Shown here in pieces: positions 21,463-33,420 of a DNA stretch of 64,000 bases. Source of the DNA: Amborella trichopoda (taxonomy: Eukaryota > Streptophyta > Magnoliopsida > Amborellales > Amborellaceae); the NCBI RefSeq assembly GCF_000471905.2, contig NW_006498192.1:2877119-2941118 (forward strand), in the 5' to 3' direction. Made by a program: the position numbers and the translations under genes. The notes under the pieces were generated by a model. The model ran no database searches. It was not told the DNA's origin and was given only the letters and a program-made list of their open reading frames with translations. Positions within the stretch are counted from its first letter, which is position 1, and each line of letters begins with the position of its first letter.

Positions 21463-22250
21463 CACGAGGTTCCACTGCTCCTCATTCTAACCTTTTAGTA
21501 TTTACTGTAGAGGAACTCTCCTGCACACACATATATATGCCTATAGTTGCAATCTCCCATGGGCTAAATTCTATAGTATCGGCTCACACCTCAAAAGTTA
21601 CGAAAAGAAAACCTATCTAGGGGATTTATTCGACCTTGGATATTTTACATACACACAATCTAGAATTTACCACCTTTGAAAATACAAGATTAATGATAGA
21701 AAGGGTCGGGAAAGGTTAAATGTTTATTTATTAAATATTTGGCTTCTTTCTGTACACTAATTTTTTTTCCACAAAAACCTAAACCCCTAACTTGTAATCC
21801 TAAACTCTAGGGACCATATTAGCCTAGCGGACCATAGTACACCCTAACCTATAGTGTAATCCTGAGGCAAAGCAACAAATTACTTGAATCCAACCAAATC
21901 AAATTATCTAAATCTGTTTGAAGGTATTCTCTTTGATCCAAACTTATGTAGAACAGTAGACAGGGTCCTAGAAAGCCAGGAATGCCAATATTGGACGCTT
22001 GAAAACTATTTAACTATAGATTATTTTCCATTTTTTTGCGCTTTTCCTATTTCTTACCCAATTTCAAGCCAACTCTATCGATACTGTGTGAGGAGAAATA
22101 TTTTCCCGCATATCTATCTTCGCATATATTATAATTCAACACAGCTCACTATTCTCTATCAATGTGTTTAATTATTTAATTGAAATCATTCAACAATAGG
22201 ATTTCATATGAGATCTTTCCAGATTTGGCTATAAATAATTTTTTTAAAAA
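21463..22250. other. no gene seen
   Basis: AT-rich intergenic sequence. The 95-codon frame at 21,884-22,171 has no recognisable feature. Confidence 0.45.
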
Positions 22251-22251
22251 C

Positions 22252-22338
22252 TCACTATTTATAGTAGCTTACTTATTATGTACGGTTGCATACGTAATTA
22301 TAACTAGGGTAGTTTTGTCATCTGTATAAGAATAAAAT

Positions 22339-22382
<44 letters not shown>

Positions 22383-22620
22383 ATATTTCTTAAGCTACTT
22401 GCTATAATGAATAGTATTAACTACAAGCTCCTAGCCGTCAGATCTTCATCGGATGGTTCAAAATTTATATAATTATTTTAATTTTAATGTTTTTCTATAA
22501 ATCAAATTAAGATGAAATTTTAAGTGTATCTACCTAACACCATATAAAAATATAAAACAATTACTTTGAATAATTTAAAATGATCAAATTAGCCTCATAA
22601 TTTTTTAAAGGTATTAAAGA
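22252..22620. repeat. inverted repeat around a (TA)n microsatellite
   Basis: ACTATTTATAGTAGCTTACT (from 22,252) is matched on the other strand by ACTATTCATTATAGCAAGTAGC (plus strand about 22,395-22,420). Between them (TA)n occupies 22,338-22,378. Downstream, 22,425-22,620 is similar in composition to the MITE arms at 17.0 and 19.4 kb (for example AATTTTAATGTTTTTCTATAAATC). Probably a decayed foldback element. Confidence 0.45.
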
Positions 22621-24219
22621 AAAAATAGTGATTGTTTTGATAAATACACCCATCTAAACTTGTTCAAACATTAATCTTTGCATTTTGAGGAGCAACATTT
22701 TTGTTTAAGTGGTTTTAAATCTTTCTCCTCTCTAAAAGTTTTTTCTTGCTTGATGGTATTCCATCTCTTTTTACATATGGTTGCTCGCCCAAGTGGCATA
22801 CAGGGAAAGATGTTGATTTAGGCTTTCTTTTCTTTTCAACCGATTCTTTCACATTTTTGTTTCCTTAAGTTTCCTTAAGTTGTGGGTTCTGATAAGAAAT
22901 GAAGAAACTTTGGGACATTTTGCATGTACTAGGTATAGTGATAATTCATTGTTTCAATAAAATTATTTGTGAGAATGGATAATCTATTGTTTGGCAGTGT
23001 CCATCATTAAGTTATATGAGATCAATTTTTAAGTAGTTTTATATATAAATTTATCTTTTTGAAAATCTTATTTTAGTTTTCAAAGTAATTTACTTAAAAT
23101 CACATATTTCCAAAAAATATAGCTAACAATAGCAAAAAAATAGCCAAAAAAGTAAATAATTAAACAATATTACACATAATATGATATATGTACCAAACAA
23201 CTAATAAAATTATGTTATTCAGAGTATATTTAATTTAGATAAGATTGTCTTATACAAGATAAAATTAATTAGTGATATGGAACCAATCATTTCTAATTAC
23301 ATGTTATATTTTAGAGGTAAATATTTCTTTAGAGGATTAGTAACGCAAGCACTAATGGCGTTGAGAGAGTAATGGTTTACCATCTACCAAACACTGCCAT
23401 GCCATTTTAGGGACATTGAGCAAGGAAAACACACAAAGTCGCCCCTGTTGAAATCTGATGGTTTGGGTGATGTCAAAATACTGTAGGAAAATTGACTGCT
23501 CATGCTCTCTCTCTATGTTGAGTATTAGGGGACCACGACAAAGATAGGAGAGTTTGCATAGTAAGAAAATCCCCCATAACTACGCTGACAGCGATATCCA
23601 ACGCTCAGCAACCGGTTGCACTCGGTTAAACCAACCAGCTGTAGCTGGTTGCCCCTTCATTTCAATGACAATAATCGTCTTTTTTATTTTTTAAGAAATT
23701 GTCGCTCGAGTCCAATATTTTAAACATCGGACTCTCATAAATTTCACTTTGGCATTTTCTGGTATCGCCAACATGGGACTGCTTTGGATTTTGAATTTTT
23801 TCGTATTATGTTTTTAGTGATACGTTATTTGTGACACCGGACCTCAATAGGATAGATTTATGTGAAATCGAACATGTCTAAGGTGTCCAATGGTCCAAAA
23901 TGGTTACCACTTACTACAGGTCTAGTAGAATGTTCAAAAGATGTTATTAACCCCTAATATGCCAATGAAAAACACTACAGACTAAAAATTACGATAATTA
24001 AAATAAAAAAATAATCTAATGTTGCAAACATCAAATCGAGGGCATAATTGAAATAAATAAAAAATGGGCATACTTTTCCAAAAGGGATGAGGTTTCCATA
24101 GGTGTTATGGAGAAAAATAAAATCACCATCACCAAACCATGCCGAGTGACACAGTTTTCACATTGAAAATGTCTATGATGGTCAAATAAACTAATTCAAA
24201 TACTCATTATGAAGAGGAC
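22621..24219. other. no gene seen
   Basis: AT-rich, with no open frame of note and no repeat with clear borders. A short duplication TTTCCTTAAGTTTCCTTAAG occurs near 22,860. Confidence 0.45.
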
Positions 24220-24224
24220 TCGGT

Positions 24225-24860
24225 TTTTATGCGGCCAAATCTGCATATGTACAAATGCAGGCCTCCAAGAAATCTATTTTTGAAATGGATTTTAAGACTT
24301 AAATTTTAAGCACATGTAATCTCTAACATGGAGATCATAAAAATGAAAAAATAAATAAATTTTAAAAACTAGAAATAATAATTCTAATAAGAAAACATTT
24401 GAACTATTAGTCTCTAGATGGAACACCTACTTGCATCCATCTTTAAGATGGATGCTCTACAATTTCTTGACCGCATATGTAGAAATGCGGTCCCGTCTAC
24501 ATGAAACAATTTTCCTTATGAAAACTGAAACTACAAAAAAGATAAAGTTTCTATGAGTCCATGTAGAAAGGAGTCCTTTCTTAAAAATATATTTTTGAGA
24601 TGGATTTTTTTGTCTCAATTTTTAAGGGCATATAATCTCTAATATGGATATCCTGAATATCAAAAAATCAATTAAATTTAAAAATAAAAAATAACAATTT
24701 TACGAAGAAAACATTTGGACCATTAGTTTTAACTCTTTTTTAACAGGACCACCTATTAGCATCTATTTTTAGGATGGACACTTTATACCTAAGGGGACGC
24801 ATTTCTACATTTGTGTCCCACGCATGGAACAATTTTCCCTACAAAAATATAGATCTCGTG
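24225..24860. repeat. diverged direct repeat, period about 310 bp
   Basis: Two consecutive copies share ATCTATTTTTGAAATGGATTT / ATATATTTTTGAGATGGATTT (24,271 and 24,585), TAATCTCTAA(C/T)ATGGA, AAGAAAACATTTG(A/G)AC, a CACCTA(C/T)T..CATC block, GCATTTCTAC-type words, and end in ATGGAACAATTTTCC-like text (about 24,505 and 24,820). They differ at many positions, so the duplication is old. No coding potential. It may be two MITE copies in tandem. Confidence 0.65.
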
Positions 24861-26550
24861 GATCTATTAATACTTTAAATATAGTCGGTCCCCATAATGC
24901 ATTTTATGTTATACTATTTTTATGTTTGAAAATCCCTTTGTTTTTTCCCATAAGAGGTGGAGATGATCTTTTCTAATATCAAAAGTAGAAGGTTTTTAAT
25001 GAGATTAATGTTACTTTCTTTCTTAGGCCCAGGGCGCTAACCTTCCTTGTATACATACACTATTCGGTCTTTCTTCTTTAATGAATACAGGGTGGCGAAC
25101 ATATACCCATTTATAGCAATTTGGGTTTTAGGGTTAGTTCTGAATTTTGATTCAAAGAGGTGTATTTTTTGGGGAGACAGGTCACTGCAATGAACCAAAA
25201 AGGATTGCAGGGAATACCACTAAGGCCATCACCTTTATGTACACAAGAGAGAGATTAAAAAGGCACTCAAAAGTAAATTCTGCTGTTTTACTGGTTTTCT
25301 TCCTATCTTCCTTTCTAGAGCGAGAGAAGGAGCTTTCCCATTGGCCTCTGAAAGAAAGAGAGAGAGAGAGAGATCTTCACTTTATCATAGTTGATATGTG
25401 GGTCTTCATTGATAAAATCGAAAATTGCAGAAATGGGGGCTCCTTTGAGGACAAAGAAAGCATTTCGGATCATCTTTTCTCTCAGTGAAGCAGCCATCCT
25501 TTGGACTGAAGGGAGCTCCTAATTCTTCTCTTTTCATCCCCACCCTCTATTCTACAACTTTTTTATCTTTTCAGTTTCAGGTATGCACACTTCCTCTCAA
25601 ACACTTTTGCATAGTGATGCTTCATGGATACTGATCGTTTGTTTGGATTTATGGTTATTTCTTTCCCTCTTCTTTGTTGTTTCTGCTAAGCAAAATCTCA
25701 CTGCTCCTGATATTTTGATGAGAGGTGTGATGATTTCTGTCTCAACATATGGGCTTCTATTGTCGTGGCTTAATGATTCATATTTCGATTCGGCTACAAT
25801 AATGGTACCTTGCTACAACTCTCTCTCTCCTATGTGAGTCTCTGTGTTTAAATATGCTCTCTCTGTCTTTCCTATGTGAGTCTCAGTGTTTAAATATGCT
25901 CTCTCTCCCTCTCTCTCTTTCTGCACTTATATGTCTGAGTGTATGTTTCAATAGCCTTTCTCTCTCGTCAAAATATCCGCTCTATATCTATCTATCCATC
26001 TATCTGTTTATGTATTTGTCTGTGTTTCAACTTTCAATACTCTCCCTCTCTCTCTTGATCTCTCCACCATAACGTTGTAGAGGTTTGCGAAAATGTGGCT
26101 TTTCGGATTTCAAGATTTGATTGCTCTTGTTGGTTTTCAATACATGGGGAGTTTTAATGTGATGATTTTATCAGATTTTCTTACTTTAAGCAATACTACA
26201 TGAAAGAAAAGTATTCGTCAGATTTGCATATTGTTTGTCAAATTTTTAGCAGTGCTAAATGAGAAAACCTATAGGAGGAACTCTCAAGCATGTTTATTCA
26301 CGTTAAAAGCTTTACTGAGAGAGGCTTTTCTTTTGAGTTTTTGCAAAAGGCTGGCCTATTCTTTTTGAAAAATGTGATCAACATTGAATATTGGCATTAG
26401 TGATTTCATTATATTTTTGCTGATTAATGAAAACGCTTATACTGTAGGCCATCACAATGCCGGACACGAATTACCATAATACAAGAAAACAGATTTATCG
26501 CAATAAATGGACGGAATTTGGATCTAATGCTTTTGTTAATAACAATTTAC
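24861..26550. other. no confirmed gene; pyrimidine-rich simple repeats
   Basis: Open frames of 113 codons (25,147-25,488) and 84 codons (25,583-25,837) have no motif. GA repeats lie at 25,350-25,371, and CT/TATC-rich simple sequence fills 25,835-26,065. A transcript start or 5' exon of an unknown gene cannot be excluded: the GC content rises around 25,140-25,800 and GTTTCAGGTATGCACAC at 25,574 could be a splice junction. Nothing supports a product. Confidence 0.4.
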
Positions 26551-26554
26551 TGAA

Positions 26555-26960
26555 AATCGACTAGGCTAAGGTACTCGAACATTGGCCGAGACCTCTAGTA
26601 ACTCGGCCCAGTCTAACTTGCTGAACAAATAAAAAATAAGGACAAAAAAATAATAATTTATTGTATAAGACCCCTTCTTTTACATCATACCTTGAATGGC
26701 ATGGTGGTTAGCTCTACCTTCCTTGCAGGATGCCACTGTGCACGACGTCTTGTGTTTGATTCTTGCAGGCATACAACAAAATCTGCCTTGCCCAAACGGG
26801 AGGGCGACTAACTCGGTGGACTTGGTTGAGTCGCGGTACACTGGTTAAAAATAGGTACAAGTGTTTAGAGAATCGACTCAGCCAAGGTACTCGAGTTTTG
26901 GCCGAGGCAAATTACTCGGGTGAGTTTGAATCACTTGCCTTAGTCTAGTTTCTTTTTTTT
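26555..26960 (+). repeat. CTCGGCC-rich dispersed repeat with tRNA-like A/B boxes
   Basis: Two direct copies of AATCGACT(A/C)(G/A)GC(T/C)AAGGTACTCG plus TTGGCCGAG (26,556-26,607 and 26,871-26,918) flank a middle that holds TGGCATGGTGGTTAGC (26,698; box A-like, TGGCNNAGTGG) and TGTTTGATTCTTGC (26,753; box B-like, GGTTCGANTCC). Spacing of about 55 bases fits an internal RNA polymerase III promoter, so a SINE or tRNA-derived composite is possible. A related but rearranged copy is at 35,935-36,465. Confidence 0.5.
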
Positions 26961-27009
26961 TTTTTAACAAAATAAAGAACAAAACATAATATGTATAATT
27001 AGTGGGCAT

Positions 27010-27345
27010 GTTTTACATTTAGAAAGTTGATGCTGTATAACATTGAGCGGCCGCCTTGAATCTTCGAACCGTACAATTTGTTCATATAAAAATGATAGTC
27101 TTTAAGAACAAAAGGGTACACCAGTGGGATTTGAACTTTGACAATGCTAAGAGACATGCGTTGGTAGCAATCGCATATACCTTACATCATATATGACTTA
27201 AATTTGTTATGTTAATATAAATAAAGTTTACTAACATGTTCTACAACCTACTCGGCCAAAACTCGCCTTGTCCATAAAGCGTGGCCGAGCTACTCGGCCG
27301 AGTCCAAGTGTCCTCGGCTGAGTCTCAGAATGCATGGGTACCATA
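27010..27345. repeat. second CTCGGCC-rich repeat fragment
   Basis: It ends in ACTCGGCCAAAACTCGCC, GGCCGAGCTACTCGGCCGAG and CTCGGCTGAGTCTCAG (27,248-27,326). Inside, GTGGGATTTGAACTTTG (27,124) is the complement of a box B-like GTTCAAATCCC, and ATGCGTTGGTAGCAATCGC (27,156) resembles the GCATGCTGGTAGCAGTC of the 36-kb copy. The boundary is unclear. Confidence 0.4.
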
Positions 27346-27882
27346 AGAGCCATCTGCTTATGGTTTTATATGATGGGTTTTCCCTTCTATCAAAAACGAG
27401 ATTTATTGATATGATGAACAAATTACTTGAGGTTATCCATGTATTTACTATTCAAGTTCTTTTATATGTAAAGACCAGCCTAGGAAATTCAAGCTTTTGA
27501 GACAAATATCACAAAGCTTTCCCTGCTCCAGCTTACATCAAGTACACCATAAACCATCATATGTTAAAGGGATACGGTTTCTATATTGTCTAGGCTTTAT
27601 GAAAATAAAGTAAAGCCTTATCTTAAATCCTCGTCTAGAAAGTACTTTAGCCTTTAGAAATTTCTATGATGGCTCCAAAATCAATTACCAACACCAATTA
27701 TGAAATGGATAGTCTAGATATTGTGTTATAATGTACAATATTTTTAGAGCTTAAAACCCTAATTTTTCACAACCATAATAGCCAAGGCTGAGATGATCGA
27801 TTTTAAGATTTTTTGATGTCAGAACTACAAATTTCAAATAGGTTTGAGGTGAGGTTTTACTTATTTTGTTAGGGTTGTAGGC
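27346..27882. other. no gene seen
   Basis: AT-rich sequence up to the copia target duplication at 27,883-27,887. Nothing recognised. Confidence 0.45.
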
Positions 27883-27887
27883 TTATC

Positions 27888-28486
27888 TGTAGACATGAGG
27901 GTGCATCCCTAGTATGAGAGTACACCCAAGGGTATCACAGAACTTCATGTTTGACTTATGTTATTATATGAAGGGAGGTGGGGAGAGGCTGCACCTCTTC
28001 ATGAGGGGGTTATTCTCCCATGAATGGCATGCACCATGCACCATAAGGTTGCCAGTTCATGAGGAGGTTACCCCTATATGAATGAGATGTCCGCTTCTCT
28101 CATTATAAAAAGGGTAGGGATAAAGGTCTCTACAAAACAACAATACACACACGAGAAAGGTGTGAGTGGTGTGTGTGAAAGAGAGTACAATCTCTCTCCC
28201 ATTCAAGTTTTAAAGATAGAACCAGCCCTAAGAGATAGAGTTGTAAGTAAGAGTCAAGCTCGGACTGCTTCTCAATTGTATTTATGAGCTTCCACTTCAC
28301 TCGAGGTTTGCGCTGTGGAACAGATTTCAGCAGCTCTAGTTGTTGTTGAACATGCCTATGGGAGTTGATCATTCCTCTCCACACTTGTTCACCAAAACTC
28401 TTTTGCAAGCACTAAGGTATGGTACTTGGTTCCAAATTTTTTTATTTTTCTTACGCTTTGGCGGTTGGACCAGTTTTTTTCCAACA
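27888..28486 (+). repeat. copia 5' LTR
   Basis: 599 bp, TG...CA. A TATA-like word (CTCATTATAAAAAGGG) lies at 28,099-28,114, followed by CAAAACAACAATACACACAC. A matching CTCATTATAAAATGGGG sits in the 3' LTR at 35,067, so it is probably the U3 promoter with transcription starting about 30 bases on. Confidence 0.9.
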
Positions 28487-28487
28487 T

Positions 28488-28500
28488 TGGAATCAGAACC
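28488..28500 (+). other. copia primer binding site (initiator tRNA-Met type)
   Basis: TGGAATCAGAACC begins one base after the 5' LTR. It matches TGGTATCAGAGCC, the complement of the 3' end of initiator tRNA-Met used by most plant copia elements, at 11 of 13 positions. Confidence 0.85.
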
Positions 28501-29010
28501 ATCGTAGAACCGGGTTCTCGATTGTGACCGCATTATCGTTTCTGCCTTTTTTATTTTTGAAGGCTCCATTATGGTTGGCCTATAATGTTGCAAAGTGCAC
28601 ATGATGGTTATATAGAAACCATGAGCAGGTGCACTATGTAACCTTATATATCCACCATATAGGTATGCAGGCCGTACGCATTGAGGAGATATCATCCTTA
28701 TGTATGGGCTATCCAAGTTGATGCCTCCTAGACCATGAGCATAATCACTACTTGATTTTTATGAACATCACATGCTAATCCATGCATGGCAGACCCTACT
28801 CATTTTTTTGGCTGGTTTTTGTGGGAGTGCATCTAGGAAGGTGCATCGATTGCTAATTGTGAGGTATTTGAGATGCTAGATCCAAGAAAGAAATTTAAGC
28901 AAGATCTTAATATGGCAAAGCAAAATTTTCATATCAAGGCTTTAAGGTTCAAGTTTTCTTCAAGTAACTAGACAATTAACAGGCGTAAAAATGGCAATCT
29001 AAGTGCAATC
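28501..29010 (+). other. copia 5' untranslated leader
   Basis: A noncoding stretch between the primer site and the first Met of gag. No repeat or motif stands out. Confidence 0.6.
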
Positions 29011-29965
29011 ATGGATCAAACAAACCATGAGACATCCATATTAATCGGTGTAAAAGGGCTGGCCCCCCGTTCCTTCGCGAACGAAGTTCAGAATCAACAA
29101 GGGTTCGTAGAACGAAGGGAGTGTACAACTGGGGCGCAGAATGTTTTTTGTCTTGAACATAAAATGGATTTTAAAAATGTAATCTCAGATCTCACTAAAG
29201 GTGAAAAGTTAAACGGGGGAAATTTTCCTGTGTGGCATAAGAAAATGCAATACCTTTTAAATGAGTAAGTTACTCTTGAGCACCTAACTACTATTAAGAG
29301 AAATCCTGAACAAGGTATCGTAGAGGAACTTCTTTATAAATATGAGGCATGGGATAATGTTGACCGTAGCACTTGCTTTACTTTGCTAAGTGTTATGGTT
29401 GATGATCTCATTCGTGAATTCGAGGGATTCACCACAGCGAAGGCCATATTGGATGTGCTTAAGCAGAAGTATGCTGGTACTTTCGCACGATTATTATCCT
29501 TATCTAGGGCTTTTGAGATTCACAAAATGCCTCTAAATGTATAGATGACAAATCAAGTAAGAAAAATGTCTCAAATGATCCGTGACCTAGAAGTAGATAG
29601 AAACAAACTCAGTCACGAGCAACAAATGATCGGATTGCTTAGGTCTCTTCCAAAATCTTGGGAACATATCAAATCTTTAATGCTGCATAATGAAGCCGTG
29701 ACAACTTTTTTTTAGCTTTCACATCACCTTGAGATAAAGGCTGAGTTTCGCTCATCTTTGGGAGCTGAAACTACTTTAGTTGCCCAATAAAGCAAGCTTT
29801 CAAGCCGTAAACCTCGAGGTAAGTTTAGAAATAAGGCACCTCAAACTACGGAGAAATCTAAGCAAGAGGCCAGGCATAGATGCAAGAGGCGCACAAGGGA
29901 AAAATTTGAGATATCTTGCTACAAGAGAAGAAGAGGATGTGTTAGGCGTTAGGCTAGAGGCCTGG
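29011..29965 (+). pseudogene. copia gag, broken
   Basis: The structural protein that packages element RNA. The frame runs from M at 29,011 through LTKGEKLNGGNFPVWHKKMQ, YLLNE (stop), then EAWDNVDRSTCFTLLSVM, AKAILDVLKQKYAG, VRKMSQMIRDLEVDR and MIGLLRSLPKSWEHIKSLML, the usual copia gag core. In-frame stops are at about 29,266, 29,542, 29,714 and 29,788. The zinc knuckle is reduced to SCYKRRRGCVRR, lacking the CX2CX4HX4C pattern. Confidence 0.88.
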
Positions 29966-29989
29966 CTATGCAAATATTTGCACTCAGGT

Positions 29990-30367
29990 GCTTATTGCTC
30001 AGTCATAATTTACTGGGTTGATTGTGGATTTAGGAGTGGCACGACATATATCAAGGGATCGAGAAAGGTTCGTTGACTCCAAACTTTGCTGGTTGAAAGC
30101 TAGAAGATCTTTATGGGGAATTGCGCATCAAAGGATGTACTAGGGGTTGGAATTTAACAATTCTGATTTCGAAGTGGATGAACCCTTTTTCTCTATTACA
30201 TCCTCTATGCTCTCAGAATGAGAAAAATTTGCTTTCAGTTCTACGTTTAGTTAGAGATGGTTTCTTTATCAGTTTCATGCTTAATTATACTACATTTATA
30301 TTTCTAGATAGTTTTCACTGTTATGGCCGGATTATAAATGACTTGTTTGTTTTGGATAATGATGATG
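29990..30367 (+). pseudogene. copia protease region, split by a MITE
   Basis: IVDLGVARHISRDRERFVD (30,021-30,077) corresponds to the copia aspartic protease start (usually VDSGAxRH). The catalytic D-S-G reads D-L-G, so activity is lost. Downstream the reading is broken by stops to the MITE at 30,368, and the remaining C-terminal part after the MITE is short. It would cleave the polyprotein. Confidence 0.75.
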
Positions 30368-30720
30368 CATTGTTTCAAAAAGCGGACCTCCCTGCAGCTG
30401 GGCGGCCGCCTAGGCGGATATCTCTGGGTGCCTACTTGAACCTACCTAGGCGGCCACTCAGGGCTTGCGCCCCAACTAAGGGCAGAACTGCGGCTCTTTG
30501 AGGGTATTTTTGGGTCATTTTTTTAATATTAAAGAGGAAACATTGTGGGTTTCAGATTCATTTGAAACCTAAAACCCATTAGAGATTATTTTAGAGAGAG
30601 AAACCCAAAAAAAATAAATTTCTATTGGGCCTCCCAAGTTCTGGGCACCCCCGCCTAGGCGCCCAGGACCCCCTCGACTGCCTAAGAGCCGCCTAACGAT
30701 TTTTAAACACTGTGATAATG
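30360..30720. mobile_element. hAT-type MITE inside the copia element
   Basis: Element 30,368-30,712 (345 bp) starts CATTGTTTCAAAAAGCG and, read from the other end, starts CAGTGTTTAAAAATCG: inverted ends agreeing in CAxTGTTTxAAAAAxCG. Flanks TGATGATG (30,360-30,367) and TGATAATG (30,713-30,720) form an 8-bp duplication with one change. Sub-terminal DNA is rich in GCCGCCTAGGCG and GCCTAGGCGCCCAGG. No coding capacity. It is younger than the copia insertion. Confidence 0.85.
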
Positions 30721-30783
30721 TTAATGTTTCAGTTCCTTCGACCCATATGACATCTTCATCTCTTTCCACCTCTTTTATTATGA

Positions 30784-31760
30784 ATGACTATATGGACCAT
30801 ACATAACTCAATAATGTGGCATGTTAGGCTTGCTCATATAGGAAGCGATATGATAATTCGATTAGCTAAAGAAGGATTGTTGCCTTTATCCAAAATAGAC
30901 TTGCCTATCTGTGAACCATGTATAGCTGAAAAATCAAATAAAAAGCCCTTTCCTAAAGCAAAGAGAGCAACTGGTCTTCTAGATATAATACATTCTGACA
31001 TTTGTGGTCCATTTAATGCGATAGCTCATGGCGGTTCCCGTTATTTTATCACATTTATCGACGATTATTCTAGATACGAGTATGTATTCCTAAACTATCA
31101 TAAATCACAAGCAATAGATGCTTTTGCCCATTTATGCTAGAGGTTGAACATTAGTTGGACAGAAGAATTAAGGTTCTTTACACTGATCGAAGGTGAGAGT
31201 ATTGATCTGATCAATTTAAGAAGCTTTGTGAGGTCTACGATGGCTCATGTCAACTTCCCAAAATCAGTTTGGGGAGATGCACCCCTTACTGCCATGTATG
31301 TCCTAAACTGAGTGCCATCAAAATCTGTTTCCAATACCCCTTATGAGTTATAGACAGGTAAAAAGTCAGATCTTTCCCATTTACGTCCTTGAGGGTCAGT
31401 TCGATATGTTCACATCCCTTCTTAGTTGACGGGGAAACTGGACACGTGGTTTCTCGAGTACATTTTTGTCAGATATTCTAAGCACTAAAAGAGATATGTG
31501 TTCTGTCAAGAACGTGATAGTGGTGGGATGAAGGAAATAGAATCTCGCGATGTAGATTTGATGGAGAAGAAATTCTATAACATGAAGCGGTCTCACATGT
31601 TTGAAGAGCTCTATGAAGAGCTCGAATCTCAGATTGACATAAAGGTCGTTCCACCACTTGAGGTTATTATTGGGACTTTTCCCATGATTGCCAATGATAG
31701 TAAGAGTGAGCCACTCATAGTAAGAGTGAGCCACCCATTGAGAATGAGCAAATGACCTAT
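30784..31760 (+). pseudogene. copia integrase, with internal deletion
   Basis: The zinc-binding part is present: WHVRLAHIG and CEPCIAEK give the HHCC residues. The core begins LLDIIHSDICGPF (first catalytic Asp) and FITFIDDYSRY. Then a frameshift near 31,140 leads to VLYTDRR-EY (second Asp, about 31,172) and SDQFKKLCE. The next recognisable block is VRSTMAHVNFPKSVWGDAPL, so about 40 residues, including the PQQNGVAERRN stretch with the catalytic Glu, are missing. A deletion at about 31,225-31,235 is likely. The C-terminal part runs to 31,755. Confidence 0.88.
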
Positions 31761-31959
31761 ATTGAGTCACCGACCATGTTAGAGGTTCCTATTGAGAGTG
31801 AATCGCATGTCAAACTTCAAAGAAGTCAACTTGAAAAATCTCCTCGTAAACACTTCAAAGTAGATGGCCTTACATGCATTTTACTTGATGCTGATGAGTT
31901 TGGTTCATTCATTGAATTCTTTTGCTGTGGATTAGTGGATGTCTACCAATGAAAGACGA

Positions 31960-32690
31960 GCTTAGCTCAGTGGAGTAGAATCAAATATGGGAGCTTGTAG
32001 ATCTGCTGCCTAACAGAATATCAATTGGAAACAAGTTGGTCCTAAAAATCAAGAGGAAGGCAGATGAAACTATAGATAAGCATAAAGCCCGCTCAGTAGC
32101 GAAAGGGTTCACCCAAATTGAGGGAGTGGACTACGAAGAGGCACTCTCCCTAATGGTGAAAGTGACAATTATTTGTCTAAACCTAGTAATCGTCGCACAT
32201 ATGGATCTGGTACTCTTTCAAATGGATTTGAAGACTGCTTTTCTAAATGGTGACTTGATGGAAGAGATCTATATGGAGCAACCTAAATGTTTTGTAGCCC
32301 CTGACCTTGAGCGCAAAGTGCCCAAGTTCAAGAAGTCCATCTATTGTCTCAAGCAATCATCAAGACATTGGTAAATCAAATTCCTTAAGGCTTTAATTGC
32401 GTATGGTTTTGAAAATGCTTCAAGAAGACTATTGTGTATACATTAACAAATATAAGAAAAGCATCCAGATATTGTCTTTATATGATGATGATATTTTATT
32501 AGCTTGGGATGACCTGGAGTAACTTGTAGCCACGAAGGACTGGATGTCCTCCAAATTTGAGAAGAAGAAGATGGGTAAGGCGAGTTACATACTCGGTGTT
32601 AAGATACATCCAGATCACTCTCAAAGGTTTCTTGCTATATCGCAAGAAATATATATTCAAAGAATTCTTCAGTGATTCCGTATGCAAGAC
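31960..32690 (+). pseudogene. copia reverse transcriptase, broken
   Basis: WELVDLLPNRISIGNK leads into KHKARSVAKGFTQIEGVDYE and FQMDLKTAFLNGDLMEEIYM, which holds the first catalytic Asp. IYCLKQSSRHW stands where IYGLKQASRQW is usual. After shifts, LSLYDDDILLA (about 32,475) is the YVDDML active-site box with the Val changed. KMGKASYILGVKIHPDHSQ follows. The frame 32,036-32,374 is open; the rest is broken. Confidence 0.9.
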
Positions 32691-33420
32691 TCGAAAGCCA
32701 TAGATACTCCGGTTGAAAAAAGGCATAATATAAGTCTCAAAATGTGTACATAGACAAAAGTTGATGTACGTGATATTTTGCACGCATCTAGATATCGCCT
32801 ATGCAGTGGGTCTTGTTAGCTGGTACCAGAGTAATCCAAGTCAACGTCATTGACAAGTAGTGAAGAGGATTTTTCGAGACTTTCAGGGAACCTCGAGGCA
32901 GATGCTATGTTTCTAGGGAACAGATTTGCGGTTATGAGGATATATTAATGCTGATTAGGTAGCAGACTTAGAAGAGCATAAATCGACTTCGATTATGCCT
33001 TCTTGCTAGGAGGCGGTGTAGTCTCATGGTGTAGTAAGAAGCAGTCGTCTGTTGCTCTCTCCACCATGGAGTCTGAATACATTGCATGTAGTGGAGCAGT
33101 ACAAGAAGCCGTATAGTTGAAAAGATTCCTAAGTAACTTGGGTGTTGTCACAACTGGTAATGAGCATGTCACTGTATTTTGTAATAATATAGCGGCACTT
33201 GATTTTGCAAAAGACTCAAAGTACCATGGAAGGTCAAAACATATTGATGTTAAATATGACTATATTTGAGACATTGTTGCACCCGAACAGATGGTGTTAA
33301 CTCATATTCCTACAATTGAAATGGTTGCGGATCCCTTGACTAAGGCAGTTGTCAGGGAAGCATCAAACTCATGTAAGAACTATAAGCCTCAGGACCTTAC
33401 GGGTTTATGTTACATTGTAG
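32690..33420 (+). pseudogene. copia RNase H, broken
   Basis: It reads [20 protein letters not shown], then [39 protein letters not shown] and ADPLTKAV. These are the standard copia RNase H end, with the Glu in MESEY and the final Asp in ADPLTK. Stops interrupt it (for example V*LKRF near 33,115). It ends polyprotein coding. Confidence 0.88.

Noticed and set aside
25147..25837. Possible small gene with splice-like GTTTCAGGTATG
   Set aside because: No motif, no matching exon, low-complexity neighbours; left as unconfirmed.
26697..26767. A true tRNA gene
   Set aside because: A and B box-like words are present but no cloverleaf can be formed and it sits inside a dispersed repeat.
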